From: Pseudochrobactrum kiredjianiae
Lineage (GTDB): Bacteria > Pseudomonadota > Alphaproteobacteria > Rhizobiales > Rhizobiaceae
NCBI RefSeq assembly: GCF_030362795.1
Contig: NZ_JAUCBM010000005.1
Span: forward strand, 62,001 to 126,000
Length of the DNA: 64,000 bases
Reading direction: 5' to 3'
The notes beneath the pieces are model-generated. The model was given only the letters and a program-made list of their open reading frames with translations. It did not search any database and was not told the DNA's origin. The position numbers and the translations under genes were made by a program. Shown one piece after another: positions 36,097 through 46,209 of this stretch. Each line of letters begins with the position of its first letter. The stretch's first letter is position 1.

Positions 36097-36494
36097 TGCA
36101 GACTATAAAAGGGGGATGATAAGATCTGTGTATGACGGGATCATATCAAAAATAATCTGTTTTCCCCCTTTGACCTCTGAAAATTGAATGCTATAGAGCG
36201 CGCACATCAGAAGCACGCTTGCTTCGGTTGCGGATATGGCGAAATTGGTAGACGCACCAGATTTAGGTTCTGGCGGGAGACCGTGGGGGTTCGAGTCCCT
36301 CTATCCGCACCACTTTTATTTCCTGAAAATCTGTCTTTATATTCACTGCAGGAAATATATCCTGCCGGATGATAGTAAATTTCATAAATTCTAAAACTTT
36401 ATGCCCGAAGTTTCGGCTTGTATTAATATAAGCTGACATTCGTATAGATTATGCGGATGCAGGTTTTGGAAAATTTATGGAAAGGCAGTGAGCC
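36097..36494. other. Region around tRNA-Leu
   Basis: Besides the tRNA at 36230-36312, the 130 bp before it and the 180 bp after it show no gene, repeat or integrase attachment duplication. The short frames that cross the tRNA are not real. Confidence 0.5.
36230..36312 (+). tRNA. tRNA-Leu (anticodon UAG)
   Basis: The acceptor arms GCGGATA (36230-36236) and TATCCGC (36302-36308) pair, with discriminator A and an encoded CCA. The anticodon stem-loop CCAGATTTAGGTTCTGG gives anticodon TAG. The T-loop GTTCGAGTC is present, and the extra arm (class II) fits leucine. Confidence 0.95.
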
Positions 36495-37961
36495 ATGAGA
36501 AACTATAGTGCGCGATACCGGCAATATGCTCATGGTTTCGGATGTTTGTGTCATAGTCCTGAAATTACACAGTTGAATGAGCGCATCAGTCAGGGACTGA
36601 GCCGTCGTTCTGTGTTGAGTGGCCTTGCGGCAGTGATGGCCGGTGCAGTGGTTGCTGATCCGGTGTCAGCCTTGGCGCAAATGCCAGCTGCTTCAGTTGC
36701 CCAGCCTGTTTTGCTAACAAATTTACGTATTTTTGACGGTAAATCATCCAAGCTGATTGAAAGGCAACAAGTTCTGATCAGCGGTGGGAAAATTGCAGAA
36801 ATTCTCAAAGCCTCAGAAAAAGTTGCAGACGCCAAAGTAATTGATTGCGGTGGTCGCGTCTTGATGCCGGGGCTGATTGATGCCCATTGGCACAGTATTC
36901 TGGCGGCTATTCCGCAAATGGTGGCGATGACTTCTGATATCGCCTATGTGCATCTTGTTGCAGCACAGGAAGCGCAGCGCACGCTGATGCGTGGTTTTAC
37001 GACAGTGCGCGATATGGGCGGGCCGTCTTTTGCGCTCAAACGTGCGGTTGATGAAAAGCGGATTCCGGGGCCGCGCATTTATCCGTCCGGCGCAATGGTA
37101 TCTCAGACCTCCGGTCATGGCGATTTCCGTCAGCGCAGTGATATTCCGCGCCATAGCGCCAATGATCTGAGTATAGCGGAATCAGCGGGCATTGCCGCTA
37201 TTGCAGACGGTGAGGCAGAAGTGCTGCGCCGTGTACGCGAACAGCTGATGCTGGGGGCGAGCCAGATCAAGATTATGGTTGGCGGCGGCGTTGCATCTGC
37301 CTATGATCCGCTGGATTCCTTGCAGTTTACCGAGCCAGAAATCCGTGCGGCTGTGATGGCTGCCAAGGATTGGGGCACTTATGTCTGTGCGCATGTTTAT
37401 ACATCAGCAGGCATTCAGCGTGCGCTCGCCTGCGGTGTGCAGTCGATTGAGCATGGTCAGCTTGCGGATGAGGAAACTGTCAAGCAAATGGCTGATGCCG
37501 GTGCATGGTGGAGTATTCAGCCGTTTTTGGCAGATGAAGATGCCAATGTTTATGCCTCACAGGTACAAAGCGATCAGCAGAAGATGATTGCAGAAGGTAC
37601 GATCCGCGCCTTTGAACTGGGGCCGAAACATAATGTAAAAATGGCATGGGGTACGGATATCCTGTTCAATCCGAAGGGTACCGCTTCTCAGGGACGTCAG
37701 TTGGCGAAACTGTCGCGCTGGTTTGAAAATGCCGATGTGCTGAAAATGGCAACCAGTACCAATGCGGAGTTGCTGGCAATGTCAGGCAACCGCAATCCTT
37801 ATGCTGGTGCTATCGGCGTGATTGAAAAAGGTGCAATGGCGGATATGCTGCTGATTGATGGCAATCCGCTGGAAGATATTTCTCTGATTGCTGATCCTGA
37901 CAAAAATATGAAGCTGATCATCAAAGACGGTGTGATTTATAAAAATACACTGGCTGCATGA
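36495..37961 (+). CDS. Tat-exported amidohydrolase family protein
   Basis: This 488-residue metal-dependent amidohydrolase (imidazolonepropionase-like) carries a twin-arginine signal SRRSVLSGLAAVMAGAV at about residues 36-52, with cleavage after ALAQ-like sequence, so it should reach the periplasm folded. The amidohydrolase barrel has the first metal motif PGLIDAHWHS, the conserved GFTTVRDMG and SIEHGQLAD, and the late metal Asp in AWGTDILFN. The substrate is unknown (peptide- and carbamate-like compounds are hydrolysed by relatives). Confidence 0.88.
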   Translation: MRNYSARYRQYAHGFGCLCHSPEITQLNERISQGLSRRSVLSGLAAVMAGAVVADPVSALAQMPAASVAQPVLLTNLRIFDGKSSKLIERQQVLISGGKIAEILKASEKVADAKVIDCGGRVLMPGLIDAHWHSILAAIPQMVAMTSDIAYVHLVAAQEAQRTLMRGFTTVRDMGGPSFALKRAVDEKRIPGPRIYPSGAMVSQTSGHGDFRQRSDIPRHSANDLSIAESAGIAAIADGEAEVLRRVREQLMLGASQIKIMVGGGVASAYDPLDSLQFTEPEIRAAVMAAKDWGTYVCAHVYTSAGIQRALACGVQSIEHGQLADEETVKQMADAGAWWSIQPFLADEDANVYASQVQSDQQKMIAEGTIRAFELGPKHNVKMAWGTDILFNPKGTASQGRQLAKLSRWFENADVLKMATSTNAELLAMSGNRNPYAGAIGVIEKGAMADMLLIDGNPLEDISLIADPDKNMKLIIKDGVIYKNTLAA

Positions 37962-38032
37962 GCCTTTGATGCGATGTGTATTTCTGCGGCCGGACTTTCC
38001 GGCCGTATTGGTGTGAAGTTTGGGAAACTGAA

Positions 38033-38470
38033 ATGCGTACCGGTAAAATGAAACTGATTGCATCGGCTGTCACGATGGTTGCGCTGTTTTCCGGCTCAGC
38101 TGCTTATGCCTTTACAGCAGGTGACTATTATCTGCCGGTCAGCGCAGAGGCTAAGGCCATTACCGGCGATATTCAGATTGATGATTTCAGTATCCGTTTT
38201 GAAACCGGTGCAACGTTGAAATTCTCTGAGCTGGTTGCAGAGACATTTGAAGTTGACGGGAAAGAGCTATCTGCATCGGTATATCGTGTTGCCCAACCTG
38301 CTGATCCTGCTCTGAAGGATGGCAAGCCGCTATGTGGTAAGGGTGATGTCTCTTACATTGTCTATTGGATGGCGATGCCGGAGCAGGTCACGATCGGCGT
38401 TTTTACCGGTGATAAGCCGCCTCGTCATGATGCGGAACGCTGCACAGCATATATTTACAAGAGCCGGTGA
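38033..38470 (+). CDS. Hypothetical secreted protein
   Basis: I do not recognise this 145-residue protein. It has a Sec signal peptide (MKLIASAVTMVALFSGSAAYA at about 6-26) and a mature part of about 119 residues with two cysteines (CGKGD and AERCTAY) that could form a disulfide. The later ATG at 38048 is a second possible start. It ends before a bidirectional terminator. Confidence 0.7.
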   Translation: MRTGKMKLIASAVTMVALFSGSAAYAFTAGDYYLPVSAEAKAITGDIQIDDFSIRFETGATLKFSELVAETFEVDGKELSASVYRVAQPADPALKDGKPLCGKGDVSYIVYWMAMPEQVTIGVFTGDKPPRHDAERCTAYIYKSR

Positions 38471-38499
38471 GGGCGTCAGGCCATAATTATTCAAAGCAT

Positions 38500-38533
38500 A
38501 AAAAACCGCTCTGATTGCCAGAGCGGTTTTTTG
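38500..38533. terminator. Bidirectional terminator
   Basis: AAAAAACCGCTCTG and CAGAGCGGTTTTTT form a stem with T runs on both strands, between two convergent genes for secreted proteins. Confidence 0.9.
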
Positions 38534-38552
38534 TATGTGATTATCAACTGTC

Positions 38553-39050
38553 TTACAGTTTGCTTTCGAGCAGAGTGGTCAGCGCTTTTGTACGCGGTTC
38601 AATATCACCGGCATTGGAAAAAGGCTTCCAGTTGATTGTCAGCTTGCCGTCTTCAAATGTCAGGCCATCCGCATAATTAGAAGCCGGTGCGGTTTTCTCA
38701 TCATAGAGAATGGTGACTGATTTCAGCTTTTCTTGCAGCGCAGCCTTGCCCATATCATCGGCTGCAATGGCTTTAAATGAGCGGATCACAGGTTCAATAA
38801 CCGTGTTTTGCAGATAATCTGCATTGGTATAAGAATCTGCATAACCTGGCAGTGCAAGACTGTTGAGGTTCAGCTCAATCGCCACCGGAAATCCTGCTGC
38901 TTCCTGAATGGATTTTTCAGAGGCTGGCCAGACGTCTTTAGCATAGGCGGCAATCGCACGGCGTTCCGCAAGACCTGCTTCCTGAGCATAGGCGCTTACA
39001 GCGGTGAATGGCAAAAGCAGTGACAGCAAAGCAATGAAACGAAATTTCAT
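38553..39050 (-). CDS. Hypothetical secreted protein
   Basis: I do not recognise this 165-residue protein. The signal peptide (FIALLSLLLPFTAVSAYA) is clear, and the mature part is soluble, without cysteines or motifs I can name. It is convergent with the previous small secreted protein. Confidence 0.7.
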   Translation of the reverse strand: MKFRFIALLSLLLPFTAVSAYAQEAGLAERRAIAAYAKDVWPASEKSIQEAAGFPVAIELNLNSLALPGYADSYTNADYLQNTVIEPVIRSFKAIAADDMGKAALQEKLKSVTILYDEKTAPASNYADGLTFEDGKLTINWKPFSNAGDIEPRTKALTTLLESKL

Positions 39051-39680
39051 CAGGTTAATTCCTTGAAACAGAAAATATGTACGGTTTTATTCTTGCGAAA
39101 GTCACGATAGACAACGCGTCTATGGTTGCGCCCTTTATCAAATCTGATGATCGCAGAGAAGAGCCGGTTTTGAGCAGCCGGTTTCATAGCGGGGCTTTAC
39201 GCAAGGGCACATTTGTTTTTGAAGCAGGTGCAAGAGAGCGGGGAAGCCGGATTTTATGGAAATGGCTGATTTTCCTGATCTGAAAGCACTAAAATCCGGT
39301 TGTTTGCATGGCGAATATTCAATCGCATCTTGTGTTTTGCGGGCGCTGATTGTAATGGGTTTGCGATAAATGGGATTCTGGTGCAATGCTGTGGCACAGG
39401 CTCCGACACGAAATGTGGCGGTATGCTGTTGAATGAGCAGACATTGTGCAGGAAATTCAATAGCAGAAATCAGGTATGGCTGCTTTAAATCCGTACCATT
39501 TATATATAGAGTCGCGGCCGTTCATCGGCGGATTTTATATCCGTTCAGGGATGTCACATAGCCTTTGCGCATTTTTGTGCGCGGTGTGTGGCAACAGAAA
39601 AACAAGAAATTTCGCTAACTACGGCGACAGCAGTCATGCGGCCGGCCATGCGAAACGAAGACAAAAGTGAAGGTTTGGAC
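39051..39680. other. Gap upstream of tig
   Basis: I see nothing I can identify in these 630 bp: no repeat of the families described here, no RNA gene and no open frame with a supported start. It must hold the tig promoter and that of the minus-strand secreted protein. An in-frame extension of tig to 39588 has no similarity to known trigger factors. Confidence 0.5.
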
Positions 39681-41096
39681 ATGCAGGTTACCGAAACGCT
39701 CAATGAAGGGCTGAAGCGCGAGATCAAAGTCGTGGTTCCGGCACAGGATCTTGAAGCAAAGCTCGCTGAGCGCCTCGAAACCGCTCGCGGTCGCGCTAAG
39801 ATCGATGGCTTCCGTCCTGGTAAAGTACCTTCAGCACATCTGCGTAAGATGTACGGCAAGTCTTTCATGGCTGAGATCGTGAACGAAATTCTGAACGATT
39901 CAACCCGTTCGATCCTTGCTGAACGCAACGAAAAAGCTGCAACCCAGCCAGAAGTTGCAATGAGCGAAGACGAAGCAGAAGCTGAAAAGGTTCTGGCCGG
40001 TAAAGCTGACTTCGAATTCACCATGAATTACGAAGTTCTGCCAGCGATCGAAATCAAAGACGTTTCCGGTCTTAAAGTGACCCGTGAAGTTGTTGATATT
40101 TCTGACGAAGAAGTTGAAGAGCAGGTTAAGAAAATCGCTTCTTCCGCACGCACTTTTGAAACTAAAAAGGGCAAAGCTGAAGATGGCGACCGCGTAACCA
40201 TGGATTACCTTGGTAAGCTCGGTGACGAACCGTTTGAAGGCGGCGCTGATCAGGATGCCCAGCTGGTTCTCGGTTCAGGCCAGTTCATTCCGGGCTTTGA
40301 AGATCAGCTGATCGGTGTAAAAGCCGGTGACGAAAAGCAGATCAAAGTAACTTTCCCAGAAAATTACGGCGCTGCACATCTGGCCGGTAAAGAAGCAACC
40401 TTCGACGTTACTGTGAAGGAAGTTGCTAAAGCTGCTGAGCTGGAACTGAACGACGAAGTTGCAAAGAAGCTGGGCATTGAAAGCCTTGAGCGTCTGCGTG
40501 CAGTTGTTCGCGAACAGATCGAAGGTCAGTATGGCCAGATCACCCGTCAGAAAGTTAAGCGTCAGATCCTCGACGGTCTGGATGCAGAATATCAGTTTGA
40601 TACACCAGAACGTCTGGTTAACGCTGAGTTCAACAACATCTGGCAGCAGATCAATTTCGACCTGCAGCAGGCTGGTAAGACTTTTGAAGACGAAGAAACC
40701 ACTGAAGAAGCTGCTCGCGAAGAATATCGCAAGCTGGCTGAGCGCCGTGTACGTCTTGGTCTGGTTCTCTCCGAAATCGGCGAAAAAGCCGGTGTAGAAG
40801 TAACCGAAGAAGAACTGCAGCGCGCTGTATACGATCAGGTTCGTCGTTACCCAGGTCAGGAACAGCAGGTTTATGAATTCCTGCGTAAGACTCCTGATGC
40901 GGTTGCTAACCTGCGCGCACCAATCTTTGAAGAAAAGGTTGTTGATCACCTGCTCGGCACAATCGAAGTCACCGACAAAAAAGTGACCAAAGAAGAGCTG
41001 ACAGCTGATGAAGAAGGCGCAGAAGATGCAAAGCCTGCTAAAAAAGCTGCTCCAAAGAAAAAAGCAGCTAAAAAAGCTGACGATGCAGCTGAATAA
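39681..41096 (+). CDS. tig: Trigger factor
   Basis: This ribosome-bound chaperone is also a peptidyl-prolyl isomerase. The 471-residue protein has the N-terminal ribosome-binding domain (signature [19 protein letters not shown]), the FKBP-like PPIase domain (about 158-245, [20 protein letters not shown]), a long helical C-terminal chaperone domain and a Lys/Ala-rich tail. ATG 39681 with AAGG upstream matches the family start MQVTETL. Codon use is strongly biased, as for a highly expressed gene. Confidence 0.96.
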   Translation: MQVTETLNEGLKREIKVVVPAQDLEAKLAERLETARGRAKIDGFRPGKVPSAHLRKMYGKSFMAEIVNEILNDSTRSILAERNEKAATQPEVAMSEDEAEAEKVLAGKADFEFTMNYEVLPAIEIKDVSGLKVTREVVDISDEEVEEQVKKIASSARTFETKKGKAEDGDRVTMDYLGKLGDEPFEGGADQDAQLVLGSGQFIPGFEDQLIGVKAGDEKQIKVTFPENYGAAHLAGKEATFDVTVKEVAKAAELELNDEVAKKLGIESLERLRAVVREQIEGQYGQITRQKVKRQILDGLDAEYQFDTPERLVNAEFNNIWQQINFDLQQAGKTFEDEETTEEAAREEYRKLAERRVRLGLVLSEIGEKAGVEVTEEELQRAVYDQVRRYPGQEQQVYEFLRKTPDAVANLRAPIFEEKVVDHLLGTIEVTDKKVTKEELTADEEGAEDAKPAKKAAPKKKAAKKADDAAE

Positions 41097-41119
41097 TCAG
41101 TCCGCATAGAATTACGAGA

Positions 41120-41147
41120 AAGCCGCGTTGCAAAACGCGGCTTTTTT
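41120..41147 (+). terminator. Terminator after tig
   Basis: GCCGCGTT pairs with AACGCGGC (41122-41141) across a GCAA tetraloop and is followed by a T run. Confidence 0.9.
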
Positions 41148-41200
41148 GTTGGCTAGTGTATAATATTTGCAGATCGCGTTAATCAGGCAGGAACGGTGAG

Positions 41201-41677
41201 ATGGCTGTGAAACCACACTATCATTTATGCAAAGTGCTGAGTGGTGATATGGCGCTGCCTGTATGGTCGCATGCCGTTACCTTGGTGCCGTTCCGGCCAG
41301 ATGTGCCGGAGATGATTGCGGCACTTCATGCTATGCTCACCAGCTCCTATGAGGCCGTTGGCGATCATGTGCCATCATTGAATGTATGGTGGCAGGCATT
41401 GTCTGAAGATGCCGAATATGAAACTGCGCTGATCTTTCCGGTTATGAACGGGAAGGGTGAGTTGATTGCTTTCGCGCATTGCTGGAATAGCGGTTTTATC
41501 AAGGATATAGTCGTGCAGCCTTCATGGCGCAGGCAAGGCATTGCTGAGGCACTGCTGCTGCATTGCTTTCAGGTGTTTTATGCGCGTGGGGCAGATAAAA
41601 TCTGCCTCAAAGTCGATCAGAATAATCCTTTTGGTGCGGAGCGCCTTTATCGTCGGCTGGGCATGACGGATGAGTGA
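41201..41677 (+). CDS. GNAT family N-acetyltransferase
   Basis: This 158-residue acetyltransferase has the acetyl-CoA signature DIVVQPSWRRQGIAEALL (Q-R-x-x-G-x-A) and the C-terminal strand-helix ICLKVDQNNPFGAERLYRRLGM. The substrate is not predictable; it stands alone between tig and gatB. Confidence 0.8.
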   Translation: MAVKPHYHLCKVLSGDMALPVWSHAVTLVPFRPDVPEMIAALHAMLTSSYEAVGDHVPSLNVWWQALSEDAEYETALIFPVMNGKGELIAFAHCWNSGFIKDIVVQPSWRRQGIAEALLLHCFQVFYARGADKICLKVDQNNPFGAERLYRRLGMTDE

Positions 41678-41923
41678 TCGTGCTGTGAGGTCATTTATCT
41701 TTACAAGCACATGCTTTGTTACAGGAATTTGCATTTTTTCTGTCAATGCAGGGTGCACTGGCGTGGCAGAATGTTTATACTTCGCGCAATGATAGTTGAT
41801 CCGCGCTGAAACAATACTGAAATCCCAGAGAACACTTGCCAGTCAGGCCGGTTTGTTTTAGCCAGAAGCATGAGAAAACGGCTGAGTATTGCTCGTGCCG
41901 CAAAAACAGAGATTTAAGAGCCC

Positions 41924-43423
41924 ATGTCCCTTATCGATACACGCACGCCAGACCCGAAACGCCTGATCTCCGGTGCCACCGGTGACTGGGAAGTGGTGAT
42001 CGGGATGGAAGTCCATGCGCAGGTGACTTCCAATTCCAAATTGTTCTCCGGTGCAGCCAACGAATTTGGCGCGGAACCAAACGCCAATGTTTCGCTGATT
42101 GATGCCGCAATGCCGGGCATGCTGCCGGTGATCAACGCAGAATGCGTGGCGCAGGCCATTCGTACCGGTCTTGGACTGAAAGCACAGATCAATCTGAAGT
42201 CGGTTTTCGATCGTAAAAACTATTTCTATCCGGATCTGCCGCAGGGCTACCAGATTTCTCAGTTCAAACAGCCAATCGTTGGCGAAGGTACCGTGATTGT
42301 ATCTGTCGGCCCTGATTCCAAAGGCCAGTTTGAAGATGTTGAAGTCGGCATTGAACGCGTGCATCTGGAGCAGGATGCCGGTAAGTCGATTCATGACCAG
42401 CATCCAAGCATGTCTTTTGTTGACCTGAACCGTTCAGGCGTGGCGCTGATGGAAATCGTTTCCAAGCCGGATATCCGCTCATCTGATGAAGCACGCGCTT
42501 ATATGACCAAGCTGCGCAGCATTCTGCGTTATCTCGGTACTTGCGACGGTAATATGGACGAAGGTTCCATGCGTGCCGACGTTAACGTCTCTGTGCGTCG
42601 CCCGGGCGGTGAATTCGGCACACGTTGCGAAATCAAGAACATGAACTCCATCCGCTTCATTGGTCAGGCGATTGAGTATGAAGCCCGTCGTCAGATCGGT
42701 ATTCTGGAAGATGGTGGCAAGATCGATCAGGAAACCCGTCTTTATGATGCGGTAAAGGGTGAAACCCGCTCAATGCGCTCTAAAGAAGAAGCGCATGATT
42801 ACCGCTATTTCCCGGACCCTGATCTGCTGCCGCTGGAATTCACACAGGCCTATGTTGATGAACTGGCTGCCGGTTTGCCGGAACTGCCGGATGATAAGAA
42901 GAACCGTCTGGTTGAAACACTGGGACTGTCTGTTTATGACGCCTCAATCCTGATTACTGAAAAAGCCATTGCTGACTATTTCGAATCGGTTGCAGATGGC
43001 CGTGACGGTAAAGTTGCAGCAAACTGGGTTATCAATGATCTGCTCGGCGCTTTGAACAAGGCAGGTAAGGATATTGAGTCTGCTCCGGTTACGCCGCAGC
43101 AGCTCGGTGGCATTCTTGATCTGATCAAAGAAGGCACAATTTCCGGTAAGATCGCCAAAGACCTGTTTGAGATCGTCTGGAACGAGGGCGGCGATCCTAA
43201 AGAGATCGTTGAAGCCCGCGGCATGAAGCAGGTCACTGATACCGGTGCGATTGAAAAAGCCGTTGATGAAATCATCTCTGCTAATCCGGAAAAAGCGGCT
43301 CAGGCTCAGGAGAAACCAACCTTGGCTGGCTGGTTCGTTGGTCAGGTGATGAAAGCAACCGGCGGTAAAGCAAACCCGCAGGCTGTGAATGATCGGGTTA
43401 AAGCGAAACTGGGCATCGAATAA
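41924..43423 (+). CDS. gatB: Asp/Glu-tRNA amidotransferase subunit B
   Basis: GatB is the kinase/tRNA-binding subunit of GatCAB, which converts Glu-tRNA-Gln and Asp-tRNA-Asn to the amides. The 499-residue protein has [10 protein letters not shown] near the start, [30 protein letters not shown] and the helical tail ending [18 protein letters not shown]. Its stop overlaps the start of the following GNAT gene (TAATG). gatA and gatC are not in this window. Confidence 0.95.
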   Translation: MSLIDTRTPDPKRLISGATGDWEVVIGMEVHAQVTSNSKLFSGAANEFGAEPNANVSLIDAAMPGMLPVINAECVAQAIRTGLGLKAQINLKSVFDRKNYFYPDLPQGYQISQFKQPIVGEGTVIVSVGPDSKGQFEDVEVGIERVHLEQDAGKSIHDQHPSMSFVDLNRSGVALMEIVSKPDIRSSDEARAYMTKLRSILRYLGTCDGNMDEGSMRADVNVSVRRPGGEFGTRCEIKNMNSIRFIGQAIEYEARRQIGILEDGGKIDQETRLYDAVKGETRSMRSKEEAHDYRYFPDPDLLPLEFTQAYVDELAAGLPELPDDKKNRLVETLGLSVYDASILITEKAIADYFESVADGRDGKVAANWVINDLLGALNKAGKDIESAPVTPQQLGGILDLIKEGTISGKIAKDLFEIVWNEGGDPKEIVEARGMKQVTDTGAIEKAVDEIISANPEKAAQAQEKPTLAGWFVGQVMKATGGKANPQAVNDRVKAKLGIE

Positions 43424-43926
43424 TGTGGCTACGCTCCGCAAATAAAGATGATCTGAGGGCTGTGCATCAGTTGCTGGTCAAGACCTGGCATGCCACATTT
43501 GATGATGTGCTGGGTGTTGAGACCGTCAATAAGGTCACGGGCGGGTATCATTCTGTTGCCGCACTGACCCGCAATCTGGCTAAGCCTTATTCGGAATTTG
43601 TTGTGGCAGATGACGGCGAGGGCAACCTCGTCGGCATGGCTTTTGCCAGTCAGAGTAAAGCCGGAATTGCGGAGCTGCATCAGCTTTATGTCGATCCGGA
43701 GCAGCAGGTTCAGGGTATCGGCACCATGCTGCTGGCAGAAATCGAGATGGCTTTTCCTGATGTGGAGAAGCTGGCACTTGATGTGATTGCGAAGAATCAG
43801 AAAGCTCTGGATTTCTATAGTCGCAAGGGTTTTGAAAAGACCGGCGAGACGAAAGACTGGGGCACACTGAAACTTGATATCAATGTTATCAAAATGGAAA
43901 AGCCGCTGACCGGCTGGTCTATGTGA
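43423..43926 (+). CDS. GNAT family N-acetyltransferase
   Basis: This 167-residue protein shows ELHQLYVDPEQQVQGIGTML, the acetyl-CoA site (Q-x-x-G-I/x-G), and VIAKNQKALDFYSRKGFEKT. It overlaps gatB by one base, suggesting coupled translation. The substrate is unknown. Confidence 0.85.
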   Translation: MWLRSANKDDLRAVHQLLVKTWHATFDDVLGVETVNKVTGGYHSVAALTRNLAKPYSEFVVADDGEGNLVGMAFASQSKAGIAELHQLYVDPEQQVQGIGTMLLAEIEMAFPDVEKLALDVIAKNQKALDFYSRKGFEKTGETKDWGTLKLDINVIKMEKPLTGWSM

Positions 43927-43952
43927 TTTTTTGCTCTGAAATCCGACCTTTA

Positions 43953-43982
43953 TCACCGTTGCGATAGCCGTTAAAACGGTGA
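43953..43982. terminator. Hairpin after the gatB-GNAT pair
   Basis: TCACCGTT and AACGGTGA pair around a 14-nt loop; there is no T run, so a terminator role is uncertain. Confidence 0.4.
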
Positions 43983-44114
43983 TTACAGGCAGGATATGCT
44001 CTGAAGAGCGGCAACTTGACCCTTGCGCAGAGCCGCAGATAAGGTCATAAGCAGGGAATAATCTGCATGATCCTGTGCCTTGATGGTCAGGATAGTTCAG
44101 GATCTGGAAGTGCT

Positions 44115-44510
44115 ATGAAAAAATTTATTACTCAGGTCTTCACCTGGTGGAACAGCCAGACTATTGGCACCCGTCTTCATACCTGGCGCAAAGGTAAGCG
44201 CGTTGGTGAGGATGAGTTTGGCAATGTCTATTACACCGGTGGCAAAGATTCTGAAGGTCGCACACGCCGTTGGGTTATCTTTAACGGTTACAGCGAAGCC
44301 AGCGCAATTCCTGCCGGCTGGCATGGTTGGATGCATCACCGCACCGATACACCGCCGACTGAAGAAAACTATCAGCCACGCGAATGGCAGAAGGCGCACC
44401 AGCAAAATCTGACTGGTACACCACAGGCTTATCGCCCGCAGGGTGCAATTTCGGCTTCCGGTCAGCGTCCTGCTGTTACCGGCGATTACGACGCCTGGAC
44501 ACCGAATTGA
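44115..44510 (+). CDS. NADH:ubiquinone oxidoreductase subunit NDUFA12 family
   Basis: This 131-residue protein is the bacterial form of the complex I accessory subunit NDUFA12 (B17.2). It has TRLHTWRKGKRVGEDEFGNV, YYTGGKD, RRWVIFNGYSEASAIPAGWH and GWMHHRTDTPPTE, the family core. ATG 44115 with GGAAG upstream is chosen over an upstream ATG at 44067. Such accessory subunits are known from alphaproteobacterial complex I. Confidence 0.92.
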   Translation: MKKFITQVFTWWNSQTIGTRLHTWRKGKRVGEDEFGNVYYTGGKDSEGRTRRWVIFNGYSEASAIPAGWHGWMHHRTDTPPTEENYQPREWQKAHQQNLTGTPQAYRPQGAISASGQRPAVTGDYDAWTPN

Positions 44511-44532
44511 TCTGAATTTCGACAAAATGAGC

Positions 44533-44570
44533 AGGCGGCAACTTAAGAAGTGTGCCGCCTTTGCATTTTT
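44533..44570 (+). terminator. Terminator after the NDUFA12 gene
   Basis: AGGCGGCA (44533-44540) pairs with TGCCGCCT (44553-44560), followed by TTGCATTTTT. Confidence 0.75.
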
Positions 44571-44725
44571 ACAGGATATTTCCGGGCATTTGGTTCTGCT
44601 AATCAGGCTTGGGGAAAACTATGCTTAGTTGTGTTTTTTCTCACAAATGCCGTAAAGAACAGGCTAATTTCCTGCTGGTGCTTTCTTGCACCATTTAAGC
44701 AACCAGTACCAAAGGCAGAATGTGA

Positions 44726-45166
44726 ATGAATGTTTCTTCCGGACGAAATTTTGGAGCAACATTTCTGCTGGTTGCAGGACTTGCGGTTTCAGGTCTGAGC
44801 ATCGCAGGGCTGGGCGGGCTTTCTGAAGCCAAAGCCGAACGCATTGCCAATAAAGTTGCCGAGTTTTCCGGTCTTGATAAAATTACCGGACGTATTACGA
44901 CTTTTGATGTTTATATCAATGAAACGGTGCAGTTCGGTGCGCTGCAGGTAACGCCTAAGGTTTGCTACAGCCGCTCTGAAAGTGAAGCGCCGCGCACAGA
45001 CAGCTTTGTGCAGGTAGATGAAATCACCCTTGATCGTAAAATCCGCCGTATCTTTTCCGGCTGGATGTTTGCCGATAGTCCGGGTCTGAATGCTGTTGAT
45101 CATCCGGTTTATGATATCTGGCTGAAAAACTGCAAACAGACTTCCGATATTCCGGCACCGAAATAA
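44726..45166 (+). CDS. DUF2155 domain secreted protein
   Basis: This 146-residue protein has an N-terminal signal or anchor helix (FLLVAGLAVSGLSIAGLGG) and the DUF2155 core: ITGRITTFDVYINETVQFGA, then VTPKVCYSRSESEAPRTD and RIFSGWMFADSPGLNAVDHP, with two conserved cysteines likely disulfide-bonded. The function is unknown. The NDUFA12-DUF2155 order is common in alphaproteobacteria. The IS begins ten bases after its stop. Confidence 0.85.
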   Translation: MNVSSGRNFGATFLLVAGLAVSGLSIAGLGGLSEAKAERIANKVAEFSGLDKITGRITTFDVYINETVQFGALQVTPKVCYSRSESEAPRTDSFVQVDEITLDRKIRRIFSGWMFADSPGLNAVDHPVYDIWLKNCKQTSDIPAPK

Positions 45167-45262
45167 CTCTCGTTTAGAGCGTTTCCCTGACTGATTGAAT
45201 CGATGGCTTTGCAAATCAGTCACTTTCTGATTCAAGCTATCTGCCGATGGAGGTCGGCAGAT

Positions 45263-45625
45263 ATGTCGCGAGCCCTTTCCGTTGATCTTCGCATACGTGT
45301 AGTGGCCGCCGTTAACGGCGGCGCATCGCATCGAGAGGCTGCTGAGCGTTTCGGTGTAAGTGCAGCCAACGTTAGCCGTTGGCGTAACCTTCAACTCCAG
45401 CAGGGAAATGTTCGACCCGGTCCACTGGGCGGCGACCGCAACTCCCACAAGACAGAAGCGCATGCCGATCAGATTATGACCTGGCTCGGCGAACACAAGG
45501 ACGGCACTCTCTTCGAACTTCGCAATGATTTGGCTGCCCAAGGCATCGTAATCAGCAAGTCGGCATTGCATCGCTTTCTTGTCCGGAACGAACAAACGCG
45601 CAAAAAAAGACTGGCCATGCGGTAG
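45263..45625 (+). CDS. IS630 transposase, N-terminal frame (OrfA)
   Basis: This 120-residue frame encodes the DNA-binding part: a helix-turn-helix (NGGASHREAAERFGVSAANV, then SRWRNLQ) that binds the element ends, and a second winged-helix-like region (IVISKSALHRFLVRNEQ). GGAGG precedes ATG 45263. The frame ends shortly after an A7 run (45602-45608), where the reading shifts by -1 into the catalytic frame; the residues after the shift (KKTGHAVEQSRPDV) continue the family sequence. Confidence 0.88.
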   Translation: MSRALSVDLRIRVVAAVNGGASHREAAERFGVSAANVSRWRNLQLQQGNVRPGPLGGDRNSHKTEAHADQIMTWLGEHKDGTLFELRNDLAAQGIVISKSALHRFLVRNEQTRKKRLAMR

Positions 45626-45702
45626 AGCAAAGCCGTCCAGACGTTCTGGAAAAACGGCAATGCTGGTTCGAGGAGCAACTCGATCTCTATCCAGAGCGTC
45701 TC

Positions 45703-46209
45703 GTGTTCATCGACGAGACCTGGACGGCGACCAATATGACCCGTAGTTATGGGCGATGCCGCAAGGGCGAGCGGTTGCGGATGGGTTTTCCTCACGGTCA
45801 TCGCAAGACGACCACATTGGTTGCGGGGCTGCGCAGCACAGGAATGGTCGCGCCACTTATCATCGATGGCCCCATCAACGGTGAGTGGTTCGAGGCATAT
45901 GTCGCTCAGGTATTGGTTCCAACATTGAAACCAGGTGACGTTGTCATCCTCGATAATCTGTCCAGCCACAAACGGCCCGCAGCAAGGGAGTTGATTGAGG
46001 CGGTCGGCGCGACAATGATGTTCCTTCAGCCCTACAGCCCAGACTTCAACCCCATCGAAAAGGCATTCTCCAAGCTGAAGGCGCTTTTACGAAAGGCTGC
46101 CGAGAGAACAGTCAATGGACTTTGGGATCGCATCGGCAAGCTGGTTGATCTCATCGAACCGCAAGAGGCGCTAAACTACTTCAAATCGTGCGGATACGAT
46201 CCAATATGA
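45703..46209 (+). CDS. IS630 transposase, catalytic frame (OrfB)
   Basis: This is the DDE domain: LVFIDETWTATNM (first Asp), VVILDNLSSHK (second Asp) and YSPDFNPIEKAFSKLK (Glu). The given start is a GTG within the frame; the functional protein is probably the -1 fusion with OrfA, whose frame joins upstream near 45607 with no stop between. All three catalytic residues are present. Confidence 0.88.
   Translation: MFIDETWTATNMTRSYGRCRKGERLRMGFPHGHRKTTTLVAGLRSTGMVAPLIIDGPINGEWFEAYVAQVLVPTLKPGDVVILDNLSSHKRPAARELIEAVGATMMFLQPYSPDFNPIEKAFSKLKALLRKAAERTVNGLWDRIGKLVDLIEPQEALNYFKSCGYDPI

Noticed and set aside
36184-36372. 62-codon frame crossing tRNA-Leu
   Set aside because: It translates the tRNA itself; the peptide (CGYGEIGRRTRFRFW...) is a well-known false protein of tRNA-Leu loci.
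36230-36494. Integration site at tRNA-Leu
   Set aside because: No repeat of the tRNA 3' end is seen downstream and no integrase is present.
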